DNA of 64,000 nt from Paracyclopina nana (taxonomy: Eukaryota > Arthropoda > Copepoda > Cyclopoida > Cyclopettidae): the NCBI GenBank assembly GCA_019096065.1, contig JAGUCH010000001.1, positions 11,160,001-11,224,000 of the forward strand, given 5' to 3'. Below the pieces are notes generated by a model, which was not told where the DNA came from, ran no database searches, and saw only the letters and a program-made list of their open reading frames with translations. The position numbers and the translations under genes were made by a program. This document shows, piece after piece, positions 25,701-36,293 of this stretch. Numbering within the stretch: the first letter of the stretch is position 1; the number at the start of each line of letters is the position of its first letter.

Positions 25701-28700
25701 CTCTTTTAATTACTGGAGCTTTATCTCCAGGCAACCATTTTTCAGTCAGTCTTCCTTCAAAGTTTCCTTCCATCTTAAGATTGTCTTCATGGCGGATGGC
25801 TTGCATTCTCTCTGCCTGGGTAGCCCACTCTTGTCTGGTGCTTTCAATTTGACCTTCCAAGTATAGGTTATCTTGCCTCTTCACAATTTCAGCTCTTTCT
25901 CCTTTAGCCCATCCTTGGATTTGTCTCTGTTCAAAATTTCCTTCAGGCTTCAGGTTGTCACTTCGCTTTACAATTGAAGCTCGGTCACCTGGAGACCACT
26001 GATCAGTTTGTCTTCCTTGGAACTGGCCCTCCATTTTGAGGTTATCAGAATGCTTGACAGCTTGCATTCTCTCACCTTTGGTTGCCCATTCTTGCTTTGT
26101 CATGTCAATGGTACCTTCCATCCTTAAATTGTCAGAGTGTTTTTGTACATTTACCCTTTCTGCAGCCATCCATTGCTGGGATTCTCTTTTCTCAAAATCT
26201 CCTTCAGGTCTAAGATTGTCTGACCTTTTTACAGCCCTTGCTCTTTCTGCAGGTTCCCATTGTGATGCTTCCCTACTCTCAAATGTACCTTCCATTTTGA
26301 GGTTGTCTTGGTGCTTAACTGCAGCCATTCTTTCACCATTGATTGCCCATTCTTTTCTAGATCCCTCAAACCCACCTTCAGGGTGCAGATTGTCATTGTG
26401 TCTGATAGGCTTGGCCTTTTCTCCGCCAACAAATGGTTCTTTGCTCCTACTAAGCACATCTCCCTCAAGCTTGAGATTATCAGGATGCTTCACTATTGAA
26501 GATCTTTCACCCATCTTCCATTCTCCCAAATGGCGTGACTCAAACTTTCCATCTGAAACTTTCAAGTTATCTTCATGTTTCACCATTGTGGCTTTTTCGG
26601 AGATCTCCAAAGCTTGATTCTTGACTTCTTCAGCTTCTTCCTTAGTCCAAGTTCTTTTCCTTACTGCTCGTTGCTTCCCTGAAGTTGCTGCTTTCAACTC
26701 AAAGCTTGATTGGCTTGATTGGATGACTCTTTTGCTCGCAAATGAAGAAGCTTCTTTTTTGTCGTATTCCACTGACCCTTCAAGTACTAAGTTGTCAGAT
26801 GGTTTTTGAACTTTAGCTCTAAGATCTTTCAAGTCCACAGAGTCCAAAGAGGCATTATTCTGCCTTACAATAGAGCCTCCAACTAGCCTGACTTCGCCAT
26901 GGTTTTGGAAGACCTTACTGGCACTGATGCTCTTTGCATTTATTGTCGAGGCTTCAGAATCCTTGGTGAATGTATTCTGCCTCAACAATTTTGGCCTTGC
27001 ATCAACTTCATCAAGAGTGGCACCAAAAATAGCTGCAACCTCTTGGTCTGCGCTTACTGAAAAGGAAAATAAGGCTGGGTTTATTTCATGATAGGTCAAT
27101 ACTCAATTGATTTCTAGTACAGCTATATAAACACAAGATTGAGTGATATTCAAAACATTAGCTTCTTCAGCCTCCATAAAAGATATGCTTTTTTATAAGC
27201 ATGACCAAGATTGAAAAGGAGTCAATCTACTCTTAGAAGGGATTTTTCCAAACTCACCAATTCATCAAATGACTGTTTCAGAGTGGCACATGTTTTTGCA
27301 ATCGAAAAAGCTAGACTGAGCTAAGAAGAAAAGGGGACAACATGGTTTCAGCTAGTTGAGGGGGGACTTTCTCCCATTTTCGCAGAACACTCTTGACTGA
27401 CATGAACTACACAGGTATGGTGGAGCTATATGCATAGATCCAACAATTGATAAGTTAAGCTCTTGGTTTGTAAATGAATGTAGGTCTGTTCTCAGCAAAC
27501 TCTGGCCGTGAACTAGACAGTGTAGAAAATTTGTGTTATATGTGATTGAGTTGCCATGTTTACTAAGGCCTGCCATGTGCATTTATACTGTGAGAATCGA
27601 GAACAACATTCCTTGCTCGCCTGGCTTCACTTGGAACGAATTATTCATTAAACCATTTTTCATGCCAAAATAACAAAATCTATAAGGGCATAATTTGTTG
27701 CATTCTCACTACGTAATATCAAGAAAATCCTTGCTGGAAACTTTTTCGTACTAGCTTGTCCCACTGCATTGTGTGATTAATGGAACAACACACATAAAAT
27801 TAGCTGAAGCAAAATTAGCCTTACAGCATTGCCATTACCTCCAAGGCCAATAAAGTACTTGAACAGGCCGAAAATAAAATAATCGATTTGCCTCTATTAA
27901 AAGGAAGGGAGCTATAAGAGTAAAAAAGATCCTGCTTTATGCAAGGGAAGATTTGCATTAAAGGACCCTAAGCTGACTTAAGTACATTCCAGAAGCGGCA
28001 TCAAAAAATCCTCGCGGAATTTATTGGACCCAACAAAACCTTTTGGTATAGTTGACCACCAATGAAAAGGTAGTTGGCAAAAAATGGGTAGTTGAATTAC
28101 CCAGAAACTTGGTTTTTAAGAATGCATGGCAAAAATTCACTTGGTTGCCACTACCATTTCCTGTAACTATCTTCCTACTATGTGACAGGCCAAGTGAAAA
28201 CCAAGTACATTTTCATAGAACTACTACCATTTTTCTCACTATGCTGCAACCAGGCCATGAAGGTAGTTTCTAGCAAGTTACAAACTTGGGCAACACCACC
28301 TTTTTTTAACTATGTGCCCATCATGATGGGATGCTGCAAATTGTATTATTCATCTACTATGTTTTTTGTAACTACCTTTTCACGAGTCTGATACTATGTT
28401 CAACGCCTTAGGTGAAGTTGGCATCTAATCTAACTTAGTAAACTGTTCAGAGATGGCTCTGCTAGCAATTGAATAATTTGTGAAATTGTTCTTATCAATA
28501 ACTTTTAATGGTTCTAAGATTTCAAAAATCATCATTAATGAATGTTGTTTAGAACAACATGAAAACTGAGTTAGAAAATATCATGCTTCTCATTTTCAAA
28601 CAAAAGCTGAGATTTTTTTAATATTTCAATACTGTATACTTTGTGTGTGATTCAGTCACTATCATCCACTCTATTATTCTTAACTAATCATTCAGCCTTG

Positions 28701-31700
28701 CTGTCTAAGTTTAAGTTTGATAGTCAGCACCATCTTGCGCATAAATTGAGCGCAGACTGCATGGAACTAACTGCTCATAAGAGGATGCTTGGTTAAAGGG
28801 CCTTGGAGAATAAAATCTGTTACACACTATGTCAACACTAGTGATGTCATCTAAGTTCATGCACCATCAAGTATGCTTGGATGTTTATGTGGACCATGCT
28901 TAAATCAAAATAATGATATGATAATTACATTAATAAATAATCCTTTAACTAACTTACAACTAGGTAGTGCACTAGCAGTTACGTGGTAGTGAACCATGCG
29001 TCTGGTAGCAGCATTATGGTTGAAAGTTTAAAAGTATACACTATCAGTGCACTATGCTTAAATGATATGGTACATCACCAGTGGCTCAAGTCACTTTGAA
29101 ACATAATGCACTATATCATTTTCACTAGCCCCTCACTACACCAACAAGGTGCCATAATCAATTTAATGCGTGTCTCCATTTAAGGGTGGTCAACTAGGCT
29201 GTCATATTTCGTTGGTAAGATAGTTGCAACATAGTTACAGGTTAAAACAGGGTTTTGTTGGGGATGTTTTTCCTCCAAAGCAGCATGATCAATTTTCTTC
29301 TTCCCATAAATACCAGAATCGCACTATAGGCCTAGTGGAATGTGCCTCTAAGAAACGCAATGTGGCGCGCAACTTACGTGAAGCATAATGAGCCTCTCGC
29401 TCAGCTGTTGAAGATGACTTGTGAAACTCCATCGATCCAGATTGGTAGGACTGCAAAAACAAAAAAGATGCTTGTCAACCCACAATTGGTTGGATAACGA
29501 CAATGGCATGTAAACTTGGGCATATATTATAACATACATTACATATACCGTACATGTTACAAAAAAATGGAGCAATATTCTCACCTGCTCAGCTTTTCCT
29601 TTGACAACCAATGAGGAAGACTGAGCCTGATCGGCCATGTGAGTCAATGAGGCTGATTTAGTGATTTTTGCATCGCTTTCCAATCCTCCTGACGTTTTTC
29701 GCGAGGCCTTCCTCAAGCTCGACCTCTCTTCAGAAGCCCGAGCCAAGTAACGCTCTTGTGAGGAGGCTCGTACGTGCTTTTGATGATATTCCACAGCTTC
29801 CTGAAATAGAAAAAAAGAGTGTGAAACTGAACAGCACGCCCTTAAAATGATTGCGGGTCACTCCTCCCAGAAATTTCAAGGCAAGTGAGATTTTAAATTG
29901 GCAAAGGATCAGTTTTCACTGTTGAAGTGGGGCGAAAATAGCCTGATGCACACTCTAGCTTGTTGTTGTACCTGAGCTGCCATTTTTTGCTGCATTTCGG
30001 ATGACATCACAACTTTTGAGCTTGAGGCCACCATTGACTTTCTCGCCTCCGAGGTTGACATGGAAACGGAAGTGGCAGCCATATAGTCAGCTGACGATGA
30101 AGACGTCATCGTCATACTTGTGGAGGCCTCAGTTTGGGACTTGACCATTGATGAGCTCGATCCTGAGGTCAACGCGAGCAAATTGGCACTCAGGGCTTTG
30201 GGCTCCACAATGGCAGTCACACCAGCCGACGTCTCTTTGCTGACCTCGCTACGGAAGGACACTTTTTCCGAGGTCATCATCTCGGCCTTCGCTGAGGCCT
30301 CAATGGACAAAGCCACCGCGGCCGATGGGGCCGTACTGGGCCTATGCTTACATCGGTGACGGCTAGAAGCAATAAATGAAAAATTATTTGGTGTGCTTTT
30401 TTTAGGCTGTGAGGGAATTTCGAGCATCATAACACGAAACTTATTTTAAAACCGTTCATCAACTCCATTCAGATCAGATTTTTTGCTGACGTTGGTTTTT
30501 TAACAATCTTTTGCGATTAGCCAAGTAATACATTTTTAAAATTGTTGATGAAAAAGAGGGCGTAGCAAGGTAAGGATAAAGTATGTTTCATATTTTGCAA
30601 TCTAAAGTAGAGCTTCCTCTTAAAACAGGTTTTTTGATAAAGGGGTGGAGTCGAGGTTAGCAACCATATTTCCTCAAGTATCATGGCTTTCAGCGTAAAA
30701 TTGAGATAAAAGCAGTTATTCGCGTGGCTTCCATGCTATTTGTGACCAATGATATTTGTGAGGAAACAAATGTTGTCCTATTAGCTAGCAGGCGTGGCCC
30801 AAGAAATAAAGTAGGTGACCAGGTGTGGCAATGACAACTTGCCCACAGGTAAAGGAAAAAAAAACATGAATGAAAAGTTTGCTAATATGCGTACTACAAA
30901 AAAAGTTGAAGCTTGTTGGTGACTTTTCACAGGCATGCTTGGAGGCATTTTTATGCAAAAAGGCAATTTTGGCTGGATGAAAATTGAATTGAATTTTCAA
31001 AAAACTGGCAGCTTGACTACATTTTCATTGAAGTGCGTTGAGAATAATTGAGAGATGAAGAACGCAATGTTTTGGGGCGCATTGCATAGAATAAGTGTTT
31101 TCCTTCCCCCAACAATGAAGAACGAAGTGGCCTCAATCATACCAGAAGAAGCAATTTTCAAACTGATCGATGATCGATTGATTGAGTGACTGCCGCAGAT
31201 TCAACAACCAAGCACACACATTCCTACGGTTTGTGGCTTTGACCATTACTTTTCATTTCAGGTCCAAGTGCAACAAAAAAATCATGAAGACCCTTACACC
31301 CTTGGAAACATATGAGTAATTATAATGGAGCAGTAAAGACATTAACATCAACTTGCCAAATGGCTTAAATTCGCTGGTGGGCTAGCTTCTGCGAGTCGTG
31401 CTAAACTTGCTGCTTGAAAACTCATCCTTGCCTTGAGCATTTTCCCAATTTTGAGAAATTGCCACACCTGCAGTTTCATGCCACACTTGTTCAAAGGGGA
31501 AGACACCCACGTGCATTTTCACTCAAAATATTAGTATGCAGAAAACCAGAAATTCTGGGATGGCAATCGCATGCGAAAAGAAATAAATAAAGTGACGTCA
31601 CGTGACCCCTGTTTTGGTATGACTCATCCGATTTTAGTGGGCGCCCACCTGTTTAAATTTGGGCATGTGCGCACACAGGGCAAAACCTGACTTTTAAGCT

Positions 31701-32247
31701 TTTTTGAGGAAGTGTCGATGATTTACAAGGCAAATGCTTAATTCTGGTCTAGTTTGCATGATGCGTGGTTTACCATGGCTTACAGTGCATGACGGCAATA
31801 AATCATGCGGCTACTTACTATATTTACAGCTTTATTGTTGCCCAATCGTTGCTGGTACAACTTCTATCATGATTTTTAGGTAAAATCAAATTGGTCACTC
31901 ATTATTAAGGAATAAAACTATTTCTTTCTTATGAATCTTAATTTACGCAAGGATTTATAGCTAGCTAACAAAATGAACGCACAAATGTCATTAAGATGCG
32001 CACACATTAACTTTTGACACCTGCTTTAATGCCTTTATGATGCTGTATCAACGGCAGCCTGACCAAAGTGAAGAATAGTTGAAAAACTAAGCTGAATAGA
32101 TTAAGTTTGCACTACCCATGGCCGACGAATGGGCTTTGGCAAAGTTGCGTTGATTGCTTACCCGCATGTGCAAATTTGGCATATGCACTTTTCATCCACT
32201 TTCTTGGCCTCCTTGAGGTCAGCGGAGGCTGGTTTATCGGTCTTCAT
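13733..32247 (-). CDS. Giant SAXO-like microtubule-binding repeat protein (about 4,605 aa)
   Basis: Exons in transcript order: 32247-32162, 30362-29972, 29800-29585, 29450-29378, 27056-15576, 15355-14178, 14125-13733; all phases match and the sum is 4,606 codons including stop. Exons 1 and 2 join to give CICQICTCGRHRCKHRP, which closely matches the N-terminal cysteine signature I know from SAXO1/SAXO2 (CICxxCxCGRHxCxH). Residues about 35-255 are Ser/Ala/Lys-rich. From about residue 300 to 4400 the protein is a chain of 29-residue repeats, consensus GERAxVVKRxDNLxPEGxFxxRxxxxWAP, resembling in layout the Mn modules of SAXO and MAP6 proteins that bind microtubules. The tail is Gln-rich. An upstream in-frame ATG at 32256 is an alternative start. 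Exon 15576-27056 is 11.5 kb. The SAXO link is inferred from the cysteine motif; microtubule binding is inferred, not shown. Confidence 0.85.
14640..16649 (-). repeat. C-terminal diverged 29-residue repeats of the giant protein
   Basis: About 20 repeats, 8 in exon 14178-15355 and 12 at the low-coordinate end of exon 15576-27056. All keep DNL-x2-EG at 29-residue spacing but differ strongly in the linker (for example FEGRMKAEAKM, FESRTKETKML). One repeat is split by the intron 15356-15575: joining LEGQIE to GRSQDYFQSTHGERAEV restores the repeat rhythm, which supports this splice. These older-looking copies are not homogenised with the central array. Confidence 0.8.
16650..24325 (-). repeat. Central array: 22 near-identical 348-bp higher-order units
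   Basis: The period is exactly 348 bp (116 codons), visible from identical words every 348 bases between 16820 and 24128. Each unit holds four 29-residue repeats, recognisable by their cores QDNLHSEGAFEQRHTEQ, ADNLKPEGDFDQRKTQE, PDNLHPEGKFADRPQEQ and ADNLKPEGDFDQRKPQE. Units differ at only a few sites: Q or H in RP(Q/H)EQ, Q or K in FD(Q/K)RKP, VVKR or VMKR, and silent changes such as CCACAGCTG or CCACTGCTG. Because 348 is divisible by three, the array expands without breaking the frame. Copy number in an assembly may be unreliable. Confidence 0.95.
24326..26800 (-). repeat. N-terminal diverged repeats with a three-repeat super-period
   Basis: About 28 repeats of 29 residues. They cycle through three types: KHxDNLKMEG, KRxDNLKPEG followed by an FxKRQxQQW linker, and KRQDNLxMEGQ followed by QEWATxGERM. 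The super-period is therefore 87 residues, unlike the 116-residue super-period of the central array. Codon use is more varied and AT-rich than in the array, consistent with greater age. Confidence 0.8.
27057..29377 (-). other. Intron 4 of the giant SAXO-like gene
   Basis: Runs from the donor CAC|GTAAGT (minus strand, 29377) to the acceptor CCTTTTCAG (27057). It joins a 73-bp exon to the 11.5-kb exon. It contains the inverted-repeat element at 28063-28382. No exon is otherwise supported. Confidence 0.65.
28063..28382. mobile_element. Candidate 320-bp MITE-like element
   Basis: The left end TGAAAAGGTAGTTGGCAAAA is matched by the reverse complement of the right end, TGAAAAGGTAGTTACAAAAA. Short words ACTACC and ACTATG recur inside, and GGGTA/TACCC forms a small hairpin near the left end. 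There is no coding capacity. I cannot assign a family, and a target-site duplication is not clear. Confidence 0.45.
30363..32161 (-). other. Intron 1 of the giant SAXO-like gene
   Basis: The donor is GCGG|GTAAGC at 32161-32160 and the acceptor TTGCTTCTAG ends at 30363 on the minus strand. It splits the glycine codon of the cysteine signature. It carries a compact group of CRE, E-box and AP-1 type words at 31593-31626. No other exon is supported. Confidence 0.7.
31593..31626. promoter_or_regulatory. CRE / E-box / AP-1 word cluster
   Basis: TGACGTCA at 31593-31600 overlaps CACGTG at 31599-31604, and TGACTCA follows at 31620-31626. Three perfect bZIP/bHLH consensus sites in 34 bp inside the first intron of the giant gene suggest an enhancer. 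Binding is inferred from the words only. Confidence 0.4.
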
Positions 32248-32256
32248 GGTCAGCAT

Positions 32257-35200
32257 CAAACTAGTAATGCAATTTGATGTGATCCATCTCGTATGAAGAA
32301 AATAAGTTACACTGGTGAATGTGGAGACCTCAAGGTCTTTTCTAATACATGTCTGGGTTTTGATGCTCTGGGCCGCGGCCGCGGTAAAATGTCCATCCAG
32401 GTGTGCGCGCTCTGTACGAACTTGCGAAGCCCCGTGCGCGATAATAAGGATTCCGGCCAGCCATGTCACGCACAAGGTGCTTATATCGAGGTGGAGCATG
32501 ATCCGCTTAGCAGTCGAGACCCAAAGCTCATTTGCATAAAAAGAGCAATTAGAGCCGAAAATGCGCTGAATTTGGTTATGTTTTAGCGGCGCTATCTAGA
32601 TGGTTTGCATTGTCTCCTACTTTTTACACATCCTGCAAAGCAAAACAAAATCCCCAGGTATTATTGACAATTGCAGCCTTATTACTTTTTTAACACAGGT
32701 ATTTTTCTCCCGTCATCCCGTAGCTTGCAGCAGGCATTTCGTGAGTGCATGAATTGATCTTTGATTTTCTCTCAGCCAAGGTAGTCTCCATCAAGGTTTT
32801 TTCAGCTGACTTTTCGTATCGAGGGATTAAACTTTCGGTTACCTACTACCTTGGCTTAATGTCTACCATGTACACTAGTGACTCATATGGCATTGCATTA
32901 TTCATGTTACGCACCCTTACTTGTAGAATGTATAGATTTTTTGTGCCTTTTAGCCTCACCTCCCACTCATATGGTTCTGACTCAGAAACGTTGATGTCAT
33001 TTTGTTGCCTCCAAATCAGGACAAAGCAGGTTTTCAAAAAGAGCCATCGCCAAGTAGCTCACAACTGATAAACCAACAAATGCCAGGCAAAGTGGGCGCA
33101 AAGTCCAGAATGAAATTCTAGCCGCTAATGGTTCTCTTTTGAGATAACGCTTTCTTACAAACAGCGTTATCACATTTCTTTCACCCCATATGGAATCATC
33201 ATGCAATCATGCAGCAGGTATGAATGAACAGAGCGAGCACCGCCAATTTTCAGCTTTCTTTTAAAAACCAAGGACTTTCTCCTCTCCAAATAATGCTTAA
33301 TGGCATGCAATGTTCGCCAAAAGCCCAATCAATTTTGGGTAGAAAAACATGCACATGCTACATACTTCTTTCAGTAAACATAGGACAGCGCTGATTATAT
33401 TTTGGGAACGTTATTGCTTTGGCCATGTTATAAATGCTGTCAAAATGCGAGAACTTTGCTTGGGTGTAGTATGGAAAGGGTTGCTTGATATCTTGTGTAT
33501 CATCTGCCCACTTTGCCATCTACCCACTCGCGTAGACCTGTTTCCTACTAAGAAATACTATCACATTGCTGCAACCTGCAGGCCTAGTATTATGTAGGCC
33601 CAGTAGAAGATTATTGATCATGATCTTCTTTTCGGTTATAAGCCATTTTTGCGTGTGATGCAGTTCAGTGGAGCGGGAAATTTTACCCAGGCCTTTGTGC
33701 ATTATTGCGATAAAGCAATTTTCAAATGCAATATCCAAACTGTAGGTTCTCCTGATTTGACAACTTTCAAGCATGATGTTGTAATTGTTGTTGTTTTAAT
33801 CTAAAAACCCGCCATCTTGCAAGACTTTGAACAACTATTGAAATTCTATACTTTTCAGGTTGATCATTGCCAAAACTATGTAATCTCAACCCAAGACAAG
33901 ATGAATAATGTACGTAAAAACTTTACTGGGTGGCTACAGAGCATATTCAAAAGTTGGATGTAAGGCAATAAATTGGAGGCCAATATTGTTTTTGACCTCT
34001 AACCATAGCCAGGCCGCAGAAGGAAAAAATACGTGGTGCTTAACTGCCCATATATAATAATTTATGAGCCTCTTTTCTGGCCTCTATGGCCATATTAGGC
34101 CGTATTAGGTGTACTTGGTTTTGTATTAATTTCCTATTAACCGGAATTGGATGTGAAACTAGTTGGTGTTTTCATTCCAAATGGATTTACTGCAGCTATG
34201 GCAATTTTGTGGAAATCCCACTTCAGCTTGCTTGAAATGGTTTCAATTTATGCTCTATAATTGGAAATTTTAAGAGAGATTGCGGATTACGAGAATTAAG
34301 GCCACCTGTGATTGGCCTTTAACCAAGCAGAAATTAGAAAGCACTTTCATGCGTGGAAGTTGATATGAAGGTCACATCTCCAATCGATTTAGTCAAGGCC
34401 AAATGCAATCCTCAATGTTTGCCTCCAAGAAGGAAGGCCTTTAATGGCCTTTACGAATCCAGGCAGCAGAATTCACTGAAAATCAATATAATGCAACACT
34501 AACGTTCATGGCCTTGATAAAGAAACGACGAACCTTGTGAATTCAAGTGAGACCATATGTGACATTTTCCCTCGCAATTAAAAAAAATCAAAGGACACGC
34601 GCTGAAAAAAATCATGATAATTTGAAACAACAGTCAAAATATTTAAAAACCAACCCGAATTATTTTTTAGAATTTGATTAACAAAGTATTTGTACCCTGA
34701 TTAGCAATTAATATGGCTGCAAGCTTACAATCACGGCCTGTATTGTCATCACAGTCAGTTTCAATTTATTTATTGTACTTATCAAATAAATGAATAGCTC
34801 TTTTGAGTCAAGTCATTAATTCATCCACCGCAAAATGAGCAAGGTAGCGATGTCATTAAACTGTGCTGGTCTCGCGAACAGATGCATGACAACTCAAGCT
34901 CGATGGTGAGGTTGGGCAAATATTGTAACTGTTGTTGCGTTATTATGAAAGTATGATGGAATTGGGATCTTTTTTCCGAATATTGGAATGATAAAAGAAG
35001 TTCATTATGATAATTCATTATTTCTTCTTTTTTTAGTTTCTTGAAACTGCCTACACAAGAGTTTTTCAAAAATAGCGTTTATCCCTTCTATTCAGCATCA
35101 TGTAGCATTTTAGAATTTTTAAACTTGAATAACATGATTTGTCATTTTCGCGTGTGTAAGCCAGTTTACTAGTTCAACTGGACATACAGTTTACCCAATC

Positions 35201-36293
35201 TTCTGTCACGAATGGTTTCTTAAAGTCGATAATGTTTTTGGAGAGGAAACTGAGCAATGCAATGGCAGAACCATAAATCAGCTGTTTTTGCTGCTTTGTT
35301 TCACATAACAATTGCGTTGTGGTGAAAAAGCATCATGACAGCCCCAAAATCATTCTTTGCCGACTAAGTAAATAAAACAATAGTGCTACCTGAAATGCCT
35401 CCAAAAAAGTAACTTTCAATTTTAGCCAAAATTCTGCCAGTTAAGATTTTAAGGCAAGCCTTAAAAACCTTGGTTCGAAAAAATAGCTCTCCCAGATTTC
35501 AGTGACGTCAATAAATAGGCGCGGCCCATTTTGATTTCTTTTCTCGCCAAATGACAATGGTCAAAATATAAATACAACTATCTCAGCTCAAGTTTGGTAA
35601 AATACCCCAAATTCAACATTCATCAACAAACCTATGAACACTCTGCCTCAAAACGGGATCTATCAACTCATCACCGCACAATTCTGGCACTTTAAGGTAA
35701 TTTTTAAGGGGAACTCACTTACAAAGGATCTGGTATTGAGGTGGCACCTAAAGGCGAAATTGACTTAACGGAAGAGAGTCGTGTAAATTGAGGCATAATA
35801 TTGGGAAAATATTTTGAAAAATTATCTTTTTATTTCTCATAACTTAAATCGAAGTGCTAAGTTACAACTCTAAATATTAATTACAATGTTGGAAAATGGT
35901 TAAGCAGACCCAAAAGCCAAAATAATGGAAGTCAGTTCAAGAGAATGAGTGAATCGGGGAAAATACGATTTAGAGAGTAGTTTACTAATTTTCAGGCACT
36001 CAGTAAAGTTTTACAGCCAACGATTCAACTTTTATCTAATCAAAATCAATAGTACATGAAAACAATCCCTTTGTTAAATGTAATTTTTTCATTAACAAAA
36101 GCTCATATTGCTTAACTTCTCGTAGGAAAACTCGATTACTTGTGAATTAAACTTAACTCGGGTCATGAATCGGACCTATCATTACTCGACAGCTGACATG
36201 GAAAGCTAAAAAACTTGAAATATCTGTGAGAGTGATTTAATTCCAGCAAATTATGGCTTAAAATAGGAAATCTTAGCAAAAAATCAATTCAAA
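32257..36293. other. Intergenic region between two divergently transcribed genes
   Basis: Separates the start of the giant SAXO-like gene (minus strand) from that of the long bunched isoform (plus strand). A CpG-rich patch at 32370-32470, including CCGCGGCCGCGG, is the likely promoter zone of the SAXO-like gene. A CRE plus TATA-like pair at 35503-35574 may serve bunched. The frame of SAXO exon 1 stays open upstream to 32499, but this is probably untranslated leader. The rest is AT-rich with no supported gene. Confidence 0.55.
35503..35574 (+). promoter_or_regulatory. Candidate promoter of the long bunched isoform
   Basis: TGACGTCA at 35503-35510 is followed 57 bp later by TATAAATA at 35567-35574. 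The first bunched ATG is about 720 bp further on at 36294. The arrangement fits a CRE-containing TATA promoter with a long leader, but no transcript start can be read from sequence alone. Confidence 0.35.

Noticed and set aside
14641-27099. Collagen, titin or antifreeze-type repeat protein
   Set aside because: The repeat has none of those signatures; the N-terminal cysteine motif points to the SAXO family.
32248-32499. Upstream extension of the giant gene with a signal-peptide-like start (MLHLDISTLCVTWLAG)
   Set aside because: A SAXO-type protein is cytosolic and normally starts a few residues before the cysteine motif; the extension is probably open leader.
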